Shown: positions 39,301-48,259, counted from the first letter of the stretch. The stretch: DNA of 64,000 nucleotides from Streptomyces tanashiensis (GCF_014648895.1 NZ_BMRZ01000001.1:1116001-1180000), one strand, 5' to 3'. Notes: a model not told the origin generated them from the letters alone. Made by a program: numbers and translations.

Positions 39301-39522
39301 ACGGCCGGTGACACCGGCGCGGTGGGCGGCGTCGGCGGCGTTCTGGGCGAGCTCGACGACGAGGCGGTCGCGGTAGCCGCCGAGCGCCAGGTCCTCCTCG
39401 GCGTTGGCGTCCTCGCGGAACCGGGCGGGCGAGGCGCCCCAGGCGTCGAGCACGCCCCGCCGCAGCCGTGCGGTGCCGAAGGGATCGGTTCCGTCGGTCG
39501 TCGTCCGGACGCTGACGCTCAC
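36391..39522 (-). CDS. sacsin/Hsp90-like GHKL ATPase domain protein
   Basis: A 1043-residue protein. The N-terminal part has the Bergerat/GHKL fold used by Hsp90 and sacsin: VELAQNAADAAHRAG (catalytic Glu/Asn helix), AAANTGAPLDAAG, and the lid region GRFGVGFAAVLAVS. The remaining 800 residues are a large acidic and leucine-rich region of unknown fold. Streptomyces homologues are annotated as sacsin N-terminal ATP-binding domain proteins of about this length; function is unknown (chaperone-like or DNA/RNA-associated roles have been suggested). GTG 39522 follows a GTGGAG site. Convergent with the PG-binding gene. Confidence 0.8.
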   Translation of the reverse strand: MSVSVRTTTDGTDPFGTARLRRGVLDAWGASPARFREDANAEEDLALGGYRDRLVVELAQNAADAAHRAGVTGRLRLTLHPADHEGPAVLAAANTGAPLDAAGTESLSTLRASAKREQAHGAVGRFGVGFAAVLAVSDEPAVLGRHGGVRWSLAEARELAAEAARYSPGLGDELRRRDGHVPLLRLPLPAEGTAPDGYDTVVVLPLRDTAAEDLAERLLASVDDALLLTLPGLAEIVVETAEGVRTLRRSEDDGYVRVDDSATGGNRWRTVTHGGPLDAGLLKDRPVEERLRPHWSVTWAVPVDAEGAPRYPRTTPVVHAPTPTDEPLGIPALLIASLPLDTARRHPAPGPLTDFLVQRAADAYAELLADWHPVTTATLDLVPGPLGKGPLDGALREAILDRLPRVAFLAPAAPSEELPALRPIEAEVAEGAGAETVDVLAEVFPTLLPAGLERRPELRTLGVGRVPLTEAIDRLAGVDRAPTWWWRLYDSLAGVDPDRLTGLPVPLAETAEGARIRTTIGPRQVLLPQDRTPAELTRLGLKVAHPEAAHPLLEKLGALPATPRAVLTTPQVRAAVAGSLDAGEIWDEDADALDAEELADTVLALVRDAELDPGEEPWLGALALPDEDGELSPAGELVLPGSPFAAVMREDELAFVDAELASRWGEQPLAACGVLANFALVRATDLVLDPDEVEPREGDYPEPDDAGLLDAVDVWCEDVLDRLPETPVPPVATEIVAVRDLDLVDDDAWPQALALLAQPPLRDALTQPVRVLLPDGTTETVRSYTAWWLRDHPVLDGRRPAGLRAAGSDPLLAGLYDSADATGFEDEQVLRALGVRTSVAALLDEPGGAVELLTRLADPSREVTGVQLHALYTALADLDPEQVTLPDELRAVVDGSLVVVDASEALVADAPDLLPLAGDLPLLPVSPSRAADLADLFQVRRLSEAVAAEVTTVGEEHEVPSSVHALLGPSTPSSYVEHEELHAGGTDLDWRRTPDGVVHASTLEGVAAGLAWAAGQWPRRFEVAALLEDPSRTAELARDRWFD

Positions 39523-39690
39523 GTCTGACTCCACTCTGCGGGGCGGATCGGTCCCGGACCTCAGTGCCCGGGGCCCGAAGGTACCGCGCCCCGGGACCCC
39601 CGGACGGCCGGGGCACGTGCGGTCCCAGGGGCGTGCGGAGTCATTCGGCCACCCACGCGGGGCTCCGCGGGGTGGCGTGGCCACACCCCC

Positions 39691-40620
39691 TCAGGAGTGG
39701 CCCAGGTCCTCGGAGGCCGCGTCGGGTTCCGTCGTGGAGCCGGAGTCCTTCGCCGGGCGGAGGGGGAACTCGTCCGCCGCCATGGAGTCCAGGACCGGCG
39801 GGGCCGGGCGCGGGGGCTTCGGCATGACGGCGGCCTCCGAGTGCCCGCCGCAGCCGTACGCGAGGGAGACGACCCGGCCGTCCGCCGGGGAGAACTCGTT
39901 GGCGCAGAGGCCGAACGCCTGCTTCAGGGAGCCGGCCAGCGGCACCAGGAAGGCGCAGGACTCGCAGGAGGCGGGCGCCGCCTGTGCCATCGGGGTCTTC
40001 GCGCCGAACGCCTCGTCCCAGCGGTCCGCCGCCACGTGCAGTCCGTACCGGGAGAGGACCCGGGCCCGGCGCATGCCGAGTTCCTCGGCGACCGCCGCGA
40101 TGGCGCCGCGGGACGGGGTGCGCGAGGTGAGCTCGGCGTCCTCCTCGTCGAGGTGCTCCTCCATCTCCTCCGAGACGGCGGAGTTCGGCGGCGGCGCGTC
40201 CTCGCCCGAGTAGCCGGGCTCCAGGCGCAGGTCGTCCTGCTCCGTGGGCAGGAGGTCGCCGGGGCCCATGTCGCCGGGCCGCAGCCGCTCGCTCCACGGC
40301 ACCCACTCGGGGGCGAGGAGGGCGTCGCCGCCGGGCAGCAGGACGGTTTCGTCGAGCGTGACGTTCTTGGCACGCGAGGCCCGGGTGACGGTCACCGCCC
40401 AGCGCCAGCCCCGGTAGCCCGGCTCCTTGGACTCGAAGTAGTGCGTGACGACGCGGTCGCCCTCCGCGACCGCCTCGACGTGCGCGCCGACGATGCCGGG
40501 CGCGGCCGCCTCCTCGGCGGCCTCCCGCGCGAGGTCTACGGCCTCCGCGCACAGGCGGTCGGGGGTACGCGTGGCTCGCGGGGTACGCGGGGTACCGCTT
40601 CGCGTCGTCGCAGCACTCAC
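39691..40620 (-). CDS. DUF3027 protein
   Basis: A 309-residue actinobacterial conserved protein matching DUF3027 (LCAEAVDLAREAAEEAA, followed by VGAHVEAVAEGDRVVTHYFES). The C-terminal half has Cys pairs CESCAF and CANEFSP with CGGHS, a likely zinc-binding arrangement. The function is unknown; I recall that DUF3027 genes sit between an MFS gene and stress genes in Streptomyces cores. GTG 40620 follows a GGAGAG site. It is divergent from the MFS gene at 41033. Confidence 0.8.
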   Translation of the reverse strand: MSAATTRSGTPRTPRATRTPDRLCAEAVDLAREAAEEAAAPGIVGAHVEAVAEGDRVVTHYFESKEPGYRGWRWAVTVTRASRAKNVTLDETVLLPGGDALLAPEWVPWSERLRPGDMGPGDLLPTEQDDLRLEPGYSGEDAPPPNSAVSEEMEEHLDEEDAELTSRTPSRGAIAAVAEELGMRRARVLSRYGLHVAADRWDEAFGAKTPMAQAAPASCESCAFLVPLAGSLKQAFGLCANEFSPADGRVVSLAYGCGGHSEAAVMPKPPRPAPPVLDSMAADEFPLRPAKDSGSTTEPDAASEDLGHS

Positions 40621-41032
40621 AGGTCTCGCTTCTCTCCTACGCCGTCTCACGGGTGCGCCGGCCGAGGGGCGGGAGCGAAGCCACGGGCGGCGGGCGGAGC
40701 GGACCAGAGGGCCGCATCGACGTCCGCACCCGACTTGTCTCGCGCGTCTCGGGCACACCTAACGCCATCCATTCTGCGGGATGCCGAAGAGGCGCGCGGC
40801 CGAGAGCTTCCGCCGGTGACGCGCTACGCACGCTACCCCGTTCGCGGGCCTCCGCCCACCTGCCCGTCCCAAGTGGCCCGGATCGCGGACGCCCGGCGGG
40901 ACCGGACCGACCGGCGGCGGGCCCTCCGCCGGGCCCGTCCGCGCCCCCGAAGTGGCCCGTTCCGGGACCCCGCGTCGGGGTCCACCGTCGTGCCACGGTT
41001 CGTCGGGCGCGCCCGTGGGGCACTATGACGGA
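40621..41032. other. 412-bp intergenic region between divergent genes
   Basis: No gene is visible. It holds the two promoters for DUF3027 and the MFS gene, a short hairpin GGACCCCG-CGT-CGGGGTCC (40965-40983) and the direct repeat AAGTGGCCCG (40870 and 40950). The hairpin may be an operator or attenuator; I see no RNA gene. Confidence 0.6.
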
Positions 41033-42415
41033 GTGGCAGCCGCACGGTCCCCCGTACGATCGCATGATCCCGCCGGGCCGCTCCGCCGAGCGGGCCGGAA
41101 GGTCGGGCGCGCCCTGCACCTGCCGTTCACCGGGACCGCGAAGGGCATCCGGAAGGCCACCCACGCGCACGGCGCGGGCGAGTCGGGGCTCGGGAAGCTG
41201 ATCGAGCTCCACGCCGTGAACGGCGCCGGGGACGTCATGATCACCGTCGCCCTCGCCTCCACCGTCTTCTTCTCCGTGCCGACCGACGAGGCCCGCGGCC
41301 GGGTCGCGCTCTACCTCGCCGTCACGATGGCTCCCTTCACGCTCCTCGCCCCCGTGATCGGTCCGCTCCTGGACCGGATCCCGCACGGGCGGCGCGCGGC
41401 GATGGCGGGCGCGATGCTGACCCGCGCGGTCCTCGCGATCATGATGTCGGGGGCCGTGGCGACGGGCGGCCTGGAGCTGTACCCGGCGGCGCTCGGCGTG
41501 CTCGTGGCCTCGAAGGCGTACGGGGTGGTGCGCAGCGCCGTCGTGCCCCGCCTCCTCCCACCGAACTTCTCCCTGGTGAAGGCGAACTCGCGGGTGACCC
41601 TGGCCGGGCTGCTCGCGACCGGCATCGCCGCGCCCATCGGGGCGGGGCTCCAGATGGTCGGGCCGAGCTATCCGCTGTACGGGGCGTGCGCGCTGTTCCT
41701 GCTCGGCGCGTTCTGGGCGCTGCGGATGCCGCCCAAGGTGGACTCGGCGAAGGGGGAGCGGCGGGCGCACCTGCTGACCCACGGCGAGAAGAAGCCGAGC
41801 CTGCGGACGGTCGGCCCGTCGGTGCTGCACGGTCTGGAGGCGAACGCCTCGCAGCGCATGCTGTCCGGTTTCCTGATCTTCTTCCTGGCCTTCCTGCTGC
41901 GTGAGCATCCGCTGTCCGGGCAGAGCGCGGCCGTCTCCCTGGGGATCGTGGGCGTGGCGGCGGGCGTGGGGAACGCCTGCGGCACGGCGGCCGGCTCGCT
42001 GCTGCGGGACCGGGGCCACGGGCCCGAGGTGATCATCGCCACGATGATCACCGTGGTGCTCGGTACGGCCATCTGCACGGCGGTCTTCTTCGGCGGTCTG
42101 ATGGTCGCCGTCCTCGGCGCGGTCGCGGGGCTCACCCAGGCCCTGTCGAAGCTGTCCCTGGACGCGCTGATCCAGCGGGACGTGCCGGAACTGGTGCGGA
42201 CCTCGGCGTTCGCCCGCTCCGAGACGGCGCTGCAGATGGCGTGGGTGGTGGGCGGCGGGATCGGCATCGCCCTGCCCCTGAACGGCACCCTCGGCATGTC
42301 GGTCGCCGCCGGGATCCTGGCCCTGGGCTGGCTCCTCGCGGTCCGTGGCCTCCTGTCGGCGGCCCGCAGCCGCCCGGGCCCGAAGGGCGGCCGCCCGAGG
42401 ACGAAGGTGGCCTAG
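41033..42415 (+). CDS. MFS transporter of the actinobacterial core type
   Basis: A 460-residue permease with twelve membrane segments after a basic N-terminus (HLPFTGTAKGIRKATHAHG). The conserved ELHAVNGAGDVMITVALA and the loop LLDRIPHGRRAAMAGAM are characteristic of a Streptomyces family near DUF3027 and DUF2771. Start at GTG 41033 is uncertain; CACTAT ends six bases upstream, giving a possible leaderless start. Substrate unknown. Confidence 0.8.
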   Translation: MAAARSPVRSHDPAGPLRRAGRKVGRALHLPFTGTAKGIRKATHAHGAGESGLGKLIELHAVNGAGDVMITVALASTVFFSVPTDEARGRVALYLAVTMAPFTLLAPVIGPLLDRIPHGRRAAMAGAMLTRAVLAIMMSGAVATGGLELYPAALGVLVASKAYGVVRSAVVPRLLPPNFSLVKANSRVTLAGLLATGIAAPIGAGLQMVGPSYPLYGACALFLLGAFWALRMPPKVDSAKGERRAHLLTHGEKKPSLRTVGPSVLHGLEANASQRMLSGFLIFFLAFLLREHPLSGQSAAVSLGIVGVAAGVGNACGTAAGSLLRDRGHGPEVIIATMITVVLGTAICTAVFFGGLMVAVLGAVAGLTQALSKLSLDALIQRDVPELVRTSAFARSETALQMAWVVGGGIGIALPLNGTLGMSVAAGILALGWLLAVRGLLSAARSRPGPKGGRPRTKVA

Positions 42416-42510
42416 CCGGGGGCGGGGACACTCCGTGCGAACCGGTACGCCGTGGCGGCACGCCGTACCCCCGCGTGGCGCGGGCGCGGCGGCCCGATAG
42501 CCTTCGGCTC

Positions 42511-42990
42511 ATGACCGTTGCGTTCTTCTCCGGCTCGCGCCGCCGGGCCGCCGTCGCCCTCGGGGCCGTCTCCGCCGGCCTCCTCGTCCTCTCCGCCTGC
42601 GACAAGCCGACTCCGCTCGCGACCCTGACGGTCGGGACGGACTCGGTGCACACCGAGGCCGCCTGCTACAACGACGGCGACGCCATCAAGGAGTCGCAGA
42701 TCCAGCAGTGCCTCAACAAGAAGGCCGAGAAGACCATCACGGTCTCCGCGGACGACAAGATCCGCTTCGGGGTGGACCCGGAGATCGCGGACAACGGCTG
42801 GACGATCTTCCTCGGCGGCCAGCAGGCCGAGCCCGAGCCGTACAAGAAGACGTACCGGACCATCCCGGCCAGCGCCTTCTTCTCCAGCCAGACCGGCGAG
42901 GCCACCGACAAGACCCAGGTGACCATCGTCGAGAACACCGGCAAGAAGCTGACCGGCGTCTGGCACTTCCAGCTGAAGAAGGACTCCTGA
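42511..42990 (+). CDS. DUF2771 lipoprotein
   Basis: The 159-residue protein has a lipoprotein signal peptide with lipobox LLVLSAC (lipidated C30). The mature part fits DUF2771: DSVHTEAACYNDGD then a beta-rich domain with IRFGVDPEIADNGWTIF. TAGCCT (42498-42503) ends seven bases before the ATG without a Shine-Dalgarno. It precedes mqnB by only 7 bp and is likely cotranscribed, so a membrane role linked to menaquinone synthesis is possible but unproven. Confidence 0.85.
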   Translation: MTVAFFSGSRRRAAVALGAVSAGLLVLSACDKPTPLATLTVGTDSVHTEAACYNDGDAIKESQIQQCLNKKAEKTITVSADDKIRFGVDPEIADNGWTIFLGGQQAEPEPYKKTYRTIPASAFFSSQTGEATDKTQVTIVENTGKKLTGVWHFQLKKDS

Positions 42991-42997
42991 TCCGCCG

Positions 42998-43828
42998 GTG
43001 GTCCACCGGATCCTGATCGTGACGGCCGTGGCGGCGGAGGCGGACTCCGTCTCCGCGGGCCTCGGCCTCGGCGACCCCGGGCTCCTCCCGCTGCCGGGCG
43101 GTCTCACGCTGCGCCGTCACCGGGACCGCGTCGACGTCCTGGTCGGCGGGGTCGGCCCCGCGGCCGTCGCCGCCGCGACCGGGACGGCGCTCGCGCACGA
43201 GGCGCTGACCGGGGACCGGGGCCGTTACGGCCTCGTCGTCTCCGCCGGGATCGCCGGCGGGTTCCTTCCGGCGGCGCCGGTCGGCTCCGTCGTGGTGTCC
43301 TCGGCGATCGTCGCCGCCGATCTCGGGGCCGAGACCCCGGACGGGTACCTCGCCGTCGAGGAGCTCGGCTTCGGGCGGTCGGTCCACCACGTGCCCGAGG
43401 CACTGACCGACCGGATCACCACCGCGCTGACCGCCGGGAGCCGGGACACCGCGGGCCCGGACGCCGGGAGCCCGGACACCGCCGCGCCGGACACCGGGAG
43501 CCCGGACACCACCACCCCGGGCACCACCGCACCGCCGTACGCCCTCGCGCCCGTCCTCACCGTCTCCACCGTCACGGGCACCGCCCGGCGCGCCGCCGAG
43601 CTCGCGGAGCGCCACCCGACGGCCGCCGCCGAGGCGATGGAGGGCTTCGGCGTCGCCGAGGCCGCCGCCGCGCACGGCGTGCCCGTCGTCGAGATCCGGG
43701 CCGTGTCGAACGCCGTCGGCCCCCGCGACCGCGCCGCCTGGCGCATCGGCGAGGCCCTGGGCGCCCTCCGGCACACCTTCGAGCTGCTGAGCCGAACCGT
43801 CCTCGTGGAGCCGTGGGAGCCGTCGTGA
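42998..43828 (+). CDS. mqnB: futalosine hydrolase
   Basis: MqnB removes hypoxanthine from futalosine to give dehypoxanthine futalosine in the futalosine route to menaquinone. The 276-residue protein shows the nucleoside phosphorylase fold with VLVGGVGPAAVAAATGTAL, VSAGIAGGFLPAA, and AMEGFGVAEAAAAHGVPVVE, followed by IRAVSNAVGPRD. Between residues about 145 and 178 is an odd Pro/Asp/Thr-rich repeat (GSPDTAAPDTGSPDTTTP) absent from typical members, probably a loop insertion. The GTG at 42998 is followed downstream by mqnD in GTGA overlap, so they are translationally coupled. Confidence 0.9.
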   Translation: MVHRILIVTAVAAEADSVSAGLGLGDPGLLPLPGGLTLRRHRDRVDVLVGGVGPAAVAAATGTALAHEALTGDRGRYGLVVSAGIAGGFLPAAPVGSVVVSSAIVAADLGAETPDGYLAVEELGFGRSVHHVPEALTDRITTALTAGSRDTAGPDAGSPDTAAPDTGSPDTTTPGTTAPPYALAPVLTVSTVTGTARRAAELAERHPTAAAEAMEGFGVAEAAAAHGVPVVEIRAVSNAVGPRDRAAWRIGEALGALRHTFELLSRTVLVEPWEPS

Positions 43829-44679
43829 CCAAGCTGAAGATCGCCTACTCGCCCTGCCCGAACGACACCTTCGTCTTCGACGCCTGGGCGCACGGCCGGG
43901 TCCCGGGCGCGCCCCGGCTCGACGTGACCTTCGCGGACATCGACGTCACCAACGGCTGGGCGGAGAGCGGCACCGACACCCACGACGTCCTGAAGGTGTC
44001 GTACGCGGTGCTGCCGTGGATCCTCGACGAGTACGCCCTGCTGCCCTGCGGCGGCGCCCTGGGCCGGGGCTGCGGGCCGCTTGTCCTCACCCGCGACGCC
44101 GCGACCGGCGCGGACCTGGCGGGGAAGACGGTCGCCGTGCCGAGCGAGCGCTCGACGGCGTACCTGCTGTTCCGGCTGTGGGCGGCGGAGAAGGTCCCCG
44201 GCGGCGTCGGAGAGGTCGTCGTGATGCCGTTCCACGAGATCATGCCCGCCGTGCGGGACGGCAAGGTCGACGCGGGGCTCGTCATCCACGAGGCCCGCTT
44301 CACGTACGGGAACTACGGGCTGCACTGCCTCGCCGACATGGGCGAGCACTGGGAGTCCACGACCGGTCTCCCGATCCCGCTGGGCGCGATCGTCGCCCGC
44401 CGCTCGCTGGGGGCCGAGACGCTGGAGCTGCTCGCCGAGTCCGCCCGCGCCTCGGTGCGGATGGCCTGGGACGATCCGGCGGCCTCCCGGCCGTACGTCC
44501 TGGAGCACGCCCAGGAGATGGACCCGAAGGTGGCCGACCAGCACATCGGCCTCTACGTGAACGAGTTCACGGCCGACCTCGGCGAGCACGGCTACGCGGC
44601 GGTCCGCGGGCTGCTCACGCGCGCCGCGGCCGAGGGGCTCGTACCGCCCCTCGGCCCGGACGCGCTGCGGTTCCCGTAG
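43825..44679 (+). CDS. mqnD: 1,4-dihydroxy-6-naphthoate synthase
   Basis: MqnD converts cyclic dehypoxanthine futalosine to 1,4-dihydroxy-6-naphthoate, the bicyclic menaquinone precursor. The 284-residue protein has the periplasmic-binding-like fold with LKIAYSPCPNDTFVFDAWAHG, LLPCGGALGRGCGPLVL and DAGLVIHEARFTYGNYGL. GTG 43825 overlaps the mqnB stop by four bases (GTGA) and GGGAG precedes it. The other pathway genes (mqnA, mqnC) are not in the window; in S. coelicolor they lie elsewhere. Confidence 0.9.
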   Translation: MTKLKIAYSPCPNDTFVFDAWAHGRVPGAPRLDVTFADIDVTNGWAESGTDTHDVLKVSYAVLPWILDEYALLPCGGALGRGCGPLVLTRDAATGADLAGKTVAVPSERSTAYLLFRLWAAEKVPGGVGEVVVMPFHEIMPAVRDGKVDAGLVIHEARFTYGNYGLHCLADMGEHWESTTGLPIPLGAIVARRSLGAETLELLAESARASVRMAWDDPAASRPYVLEHAQEMDPKVADQHIGLYVNEFTADLGEHGYAAVRGLLTRAAAEGLVPPLGPDALRFP

Positions 44680-44686
44680 GCGGGGC

Positions 44687-45070
44687 CTACACGTCGAGCT
44701 GGTCGGCGACCGCGCGGAGCAGGCCGGCGATCTTCTTGCCGGCCGCCTTCTCCGGGTAGCGGCCGCGCTCCAGCATCGGCGTGATGTTCTCCAGGAGCGT
44801 CGTCAGGTCCTGCACGATGGACGCCAGTTCGTCGGGCTTGCGGCGCTGCGCCGCGGCGACGGACGGGGTCGGGTCGAGGATCGTGACGGACAGCGCCTGG
44901 TCGCCGCGCTGACCGGCGACGACCCCGAACTCCACCCGCTGACCAGGCTTCAGTGCGTCGACTCCGGCAGGGAGCACCGACGAGTGGACGAAGACGTCGC
45001 CGCCGTCGTCACGGGAGAGAAAGCCGAAGCCCTTCTCGCTGTTGAACCATTTGACCTTGCCGGTAGGCAC
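44687..45070 (-). CDS. cold-shock domain protein with C-terminal extension
   Basis: The 127-residue protein has a full cold-shock OB fold: GKVKWFNSEKGFGFL (RNP1) and DVFVHSSVLP (RNP2) within the first 65 residues. A 60-residue tail with LLENITPMLERGRYPEK follows. These proteins bind single-stranded RNA or DNA and modulate translation. GTG 45070 is preceded by repeated GAGGAC units. It is convergent with mqnD, eight bases apart, so their transcripts overlap at the 3' ends. Confidence 0.9.
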   Translation of the reverse strand: MPTGKVKWFNSEKGFGFLSRDDGGDVFVHSSVLPAGVDALKPGQRVEFGVVAGQRGDQALSVTILDPTPSVAAAQRRKPDELASIVQDLTTLLENITPMLERGRYPEKAAGKKIAGLLRAVADQLDV

Positions 45071-45210
45071 GTCTGTCCTCGTCCTCGTCCTCGTCGATGG
45101 GGATGGCAAACAGCGGGTCGACCGACCCGCCGGCACCAGGCTAATGGGCAGGAGGCCGGTGACAAGACGTCGCCGATGTGTTCCTCCGGCCTGGGAACTA
45201 CCCTGGCCGG

Positions 45211-45474
45211 ATGCGTAGTGAAACCCCCGCCGTGCCGGTGGACGACAGTGCCCCGGGTGACGGACTCGTCAAGGCCGGTGTGATCGTGTTCGCGGTCGGC
45301 GCGGTCGCGACGCTGGTCACCGTGGCCCCGCTGTTCCTCGGGACGGACCCGTTCCCCACCGTGGCGTACCTCGTGTCGATGCTGATGGGGGTCGGATTCC
45401 TCCTCGCCACCGCCGGGGTGCTGCGCTCGGTCGCGGCCCAGCGGCGGCAGGCCCGTTCCGGCCAAACGGCCTGA
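45211..45474 (+). CDS. small two-helix membrane protein
   Basis: An 87-residue protein with an acidic N-terminus (SETPAVPVDDSAPGD), two membrane helices (GVIVFAVGAVATLVTVAPLF and VAYLVSMLMGVGFLLATAGV) and a basic tail RRQARSG. TACCCT (45199-45204) ends six bases before the ATG, so leaderless translation is likely. No named family recognised; conserved in Streptomyces beside the cold-shock gene, from memory. Confidence 0.7.
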   Translation: MRSETPAVPVDDSAPGDGLVKAGVIVFAVGAVATLVTVAPLFLGTDPFPTVAYLVSMLMGVGFLLATAGVLRSVAAQRRQARSGQTA

Positions 45475-45477
45475 GGC

Positions 45478-46110
45478 TCAGGCCAGGTACCCCTCCCACC
45501 AGGCGCGGAAGTCCGTCAGGTCCGCCAGGACCACGTCCGCGCCGGCCGCCCGCAGCTCCTCGGCGGGGCAGGGGCCGGTCGCGACGGCCACCGAGAGGGC
45601 GCCCGCCGCGGCGGCGCCCCGGACGTCTCCGACATGGTCCCCGACGTACACCCCGGCGCCGTGCGCGCGCAGCGCCTCCGCCTTGCCCTCGGCCCACAGG
45701 CCGCCCGCGACCGCGTCGGGCTCGATGCCGAGGTGGGCGAGGTGCAGCTCGGCGTGGGGGCCGTTCTTCGCGGTGACGACGATCGTGCTGCCGCCCGCCT
45801 CGCGCACGGCCTCGATCGCGTCCCGGGCGCCCGGCATCGGGACGGTGGGCTCGATCGCGTACGTGGGATAGAGCGCCCGGTAGCGGGCGGTCATCTCCGT
45901 GACGTGCTCGGCCGGGAACCAGTGCGCGATCTCCTGCTCCAGGGGCGGCCCGAGGCGGCTCACGACGAGGTCGGCGTCGATGGGGACGCCCGTCTCGGCG
46001 GAGAAGGCGACGAAGGCCGCCCTGATGCCCGGGCGGGTGTCGAGCAGGGTCAGATCGAGGTCGAAGCCGACGGTGGGCGCGTGCGCGGGCGTGGTTGTCA
46101 TGGGACCCAT
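45478..46110 (-). CDS. HAD-family hydrolase (phosphoglycolate phosphatase-like)
   Basis: A 210-residue HAD protein: GFDLDLTLLDTRPG (motif I), TIVVTAKNG (motif II), the Lys in WAEGKAEALRA and YVGDHVGDVRGA (motif IV). The four-helix cap between motifs I and II (PGIRAAFVAFSAETGVP) places it in the subfamily with phosphoglycolate and beta-phosphoglucomutase-type enzymes. Starts at ATG 46110 or 46101 cannot be distinguished. Substrate unknown. Confidence 0.85.
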   Translation of the reverse strand: MGPMTTTPAHAPTVGFDLDLTLLDTRPGIRAAFVAFSAETGVPIDADLVVSRLGPPLEQEIAHWFPAEHVTEMTARYRALYPTYAIEPTVPMPGARDAIEAVREAGGSTIVVTAKNGPHAELHLAHLGIEPDAVAGGLWAEGKAEALRAHGAGVYVGDHVGDVRGAAAAGALSVAVATGPCPAEELRAAGADVVLADLTDFRAWWEGYLA

Positions 46111-46159
46111 TGTCGGGGGACCTCCGGCCCAGGTGTTCGAATATGGGTGCTGGCTACAC

Positions 46160-46178
46160 TCAGGTGAGCCTAACCAAA
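46160..46178. promoter_or_regulatory. DmdR1/IdeR-type iron box
   Basis: TCAGGTGAGCCTAACCAAA matches the 19-bp IdeR/DmdR consensus TTAGGTTAGGCTAACCTAA at 14 or 15 positions. It lies 24 bp upstream of the first permease gene, so the importer should be repressed by iron-loaded DmdR1. Confidence 0.75.
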
Positions 46179-46202
46179 CCCGTACTCCCCCGATGGGTCC
46201 CG

Positions 46203-47207
46203 ATGCCAGCCGCTTTCCGTACCAGACGGGTCCTCGCGACCTCGGCGGCTCTCGTCGCCCTGCTCCTCGCCGTCCTCCTCAGCCTCGCCGTGGGCGCCCG
46301 CCCCATCGCGCCCTCCACCGTCCTCGACGCCCTGCTGCACGGCGCGACGGGCGACGACGCCGAGGTCGTCCGGGAGCTCCGCGTCCCCCGGACCCTCATC
46401 GGGCTGATGGTCGGCGCCGCCCTCGGGCTCGTCGGCACCGCCCTCCAGGGCATCACCCGCAACCCGATCGCCGACCCCGGCATCCTCGGCATCAGCCAGG
46501 GCTCGTCGGTCGCCGTCGTCCTCGCCATCGCCTTCCTCGGCGTGCACGAGCTGAGCGGCTACGTGTGGTTCGCCTTCGCCGGCGCCGCCCTCGCCTCCGT
46601 CGCCGTCTACGCGATCGCCGCCGCCGGGCGCGGCGGGGCCACCCCCGTGAAACTGGCGCTCGGCGGGGCCGCGATCAACGCGCTGCTGCTCTCCGTCACC
46701 ACCGGCGTCCTCACGACCAGGGCCTCGGCGCTCGACGAGTTCCGGTTCTGGCAGATCGGCTCCCTCGACGGACGCGACACCGAGATCGTGGGCCAGATCT
46801 GGCCCTTCCTGCTGCTCGGCGCGGTCCTCGTCCTCTCCGTGGCCCGCGGACTGGACGCGCTCGCGCTCGGCGAGGACGTCGCCAAGGGGCTCGGGCAGAG
46901 CGTCGCGGCCGTGCGGATCGTGGGCGGGCTCGGCGCGACCGTCCTCACCGGCGCGGCCGTCGCCGCCGCCGGGCCCGTCGCCTTCGTCGGCCTCGCCGTC
47001 CCCCACATCGCCCGTGCCGTCGTCGGATCCGACCACCGCTGGGTGCTGCCGATGGCCGCGATCACCGGCCCGGTGATGCTGCTCGTCGCCGATGTCGCCG
47101 GGCGGATCGTCTTCCCGCCGGGCGAGATCCCGGCCGGGGTGATGACCGCACTCATCGGTGTGCCGTTCCTCGTCACCCTGGTCCGGCGGAAGGCGGTGCC
47201 GGCGTGA
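46203..47207 (+). CDS. FecCD-family iron-siderophore ABC permease (subunit 1)
   Basis: A 334-residue permease with about nine or ten helices and the BtuC/FecCD motifs [21 protein letters not shown] and [17 protein letters not shown]. It forms the heterodimeric channel of a siderophore importer with the next gene. ATG 46203 is the only reasonable in-frame start; there is a weak ribosome binding site. Start of a three-gene operon with permease 2 and the ATPase, joined by GTGA overlaps, controlled by the iron box. No substrate-binding protein gene is present here. Confidence 0.9.
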   Translation: MPAAFRTRRVLATSAALVALLLAVLLSLAVGARPIAPSTVLDALLHGATGDDAEVVRELRVPRTLIGLMVGAALGLVGTALQGITRNPIADPGILGISQGSSVAVVLAIAFLGVHELSGYVWFAFAGAALASVAVYAIAAAGRGGATPVKLALGGAAINALLLSVTTGVLTTRASALDEFRFWQIGSLDGRDTEIVGQIWPFLLLGAVLVLSVARGLDALALGEDVAKGLGQSVAAVRIVGGLGATVLTGAAVAAAGPVAFVGLAVPHIARAVVGSDHRWVLPMAAITGPVMLLVADVAGRIVFPPGEIPAGVMTALIGVPFLVTLVRRKAVPA

Positions 47208-48259
47208 CCACCGTGAACGTCCGGCCCGCCGGACACGGGCTCGTGCGCGCCGGACGGGGATCCTTCCTCGTCCACCGCCGCTCGGCCCTCGTCGCCGGCG
47301 GCCTGCTGCTGCTCCTGGCCGCGGCCTGCGTCGCGTACCTCTGCGTCGGGGAGAAGTCCGTCGCGCCCGGCGAGGTCCTACGGATCCTCCTCGGGGAGCC
47401 GTCGCCGTCCGCGTTCGTCGTCGAGGAGCTGCGCGAGCCGCGGCTCGTCGTCGCCCTCGCCGTCGGCGCCGCCTTCGGCATCGCGGGCGGCCTCATCCAG
47501 ACCGTCGCCCGCAACCCGCTCGCCAGCCCCGACATCATCGGCATCAGCCAGGGCGCCGGGGCCGTCACCGTCGCCGCGATGACCTTCGGCCTCACCTCGT
47601 ACACCGTCCTGCCGTACGTCTCCATCGCCGGCGGCATCCTCGCCGCCGCCCTCGTCTACGCCTTCGCCTGGCGCGGCGGGCTGCACGCGACCCGCTTCGT
47701 CCTCATCGGCATCGGCATCGCGATCGCGCTGCGGTCCCTCATCACGCTCTTCATGACGAAGGGCGACTACCTCGTCGCCCAGCAGGCCCAGATCTGGATG
47801 ACCGGCTCCCTCAACGGGCGCGGCTGGGACGAGTCCGCGCCGATCCGCTGGACGCTGCTCCTGCTGCTGCCGGCCGTGCTGTGGGCGGCCCGCGCCCAGC
47901 GGACCGTCTCCCTCGACGACGACACGGCGACCGCGCTCGGCGTCCGGCTCGGCGCGGTCCGGCTCGGGCTCGTCGCCGTCGGCGTCGTCCTCGCCTCGGT
48001 GGCGACCGGCGTCGCGGGACCGGTCGACTTCGTGGCCCTGCTCGCCCCGCAGATCGCCCGCCGCATGACCCGGACGGCGCAGATCCCGCTGCTCTGCTCC
48101 GCGCTCACGGGCGCGGTGATCGTGGTCGTCGCCGACCTGCTCGGCCGGCGGCTCTTCTCCCCCGTCGAACTGCCGGTGGGTGTCCTCACGGCGGCGGTCG
48201 GCGCCCCGTATCTGATCTGGCTCATCGTCCGGAGCCGAGCCGTTGGAGGCAAGACGTGA
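47204..48259 (+). CDS. FecCD-family iron-siderophore ABC permease (subunit 2)
   Basis: A 351-residue permease with a longer N-terminus and the motif [20 protein letters not shown]. The C-terminal [15 protein letters not shown] is the coupling-helix region that contacts the ATPase. GTG 47204 overlaps the stop of subunit 1 (GTGA), so translation is coupled. Confidence 0.9.
   Translation: MTTVNVRPAGHGLVRAGRGSFLVHRRSALVAGGLLLLLAAACVAYLCVGEKSVAPGEVLRILLGEPSPSAFVVEELREPRLVVALAVGAAFGIAGGLIQTVARNPLASPDIIGISQGAGAVTVAAMTFGLTSYTVLPYVSIAGGILAAALVYAFAWRGGLHATRFVLIGIGIAIALRSLITLFMTKGDYLVAQQAQIWMTGSLNGRGWDESAPIRWTLLLLLPAVLWAARAQRTVSLDDDTATALGVRLGAVRLGLVAVGVVLASVATGVAGPVDFVALLAPQIARRMTRTAQIPLLCSALTGAVIVVVADLLGRRLFSPVELPVGVLTAAVGAPYLIWLIVRSRAVGGKT

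Noticed and set aside
36526..39528. A 1000-codon frame opposite the sacsin-like gene
   Set aside because: Composition typical of antisense to high-GC coding sequence; the minus strand carries the GHKL motifs.
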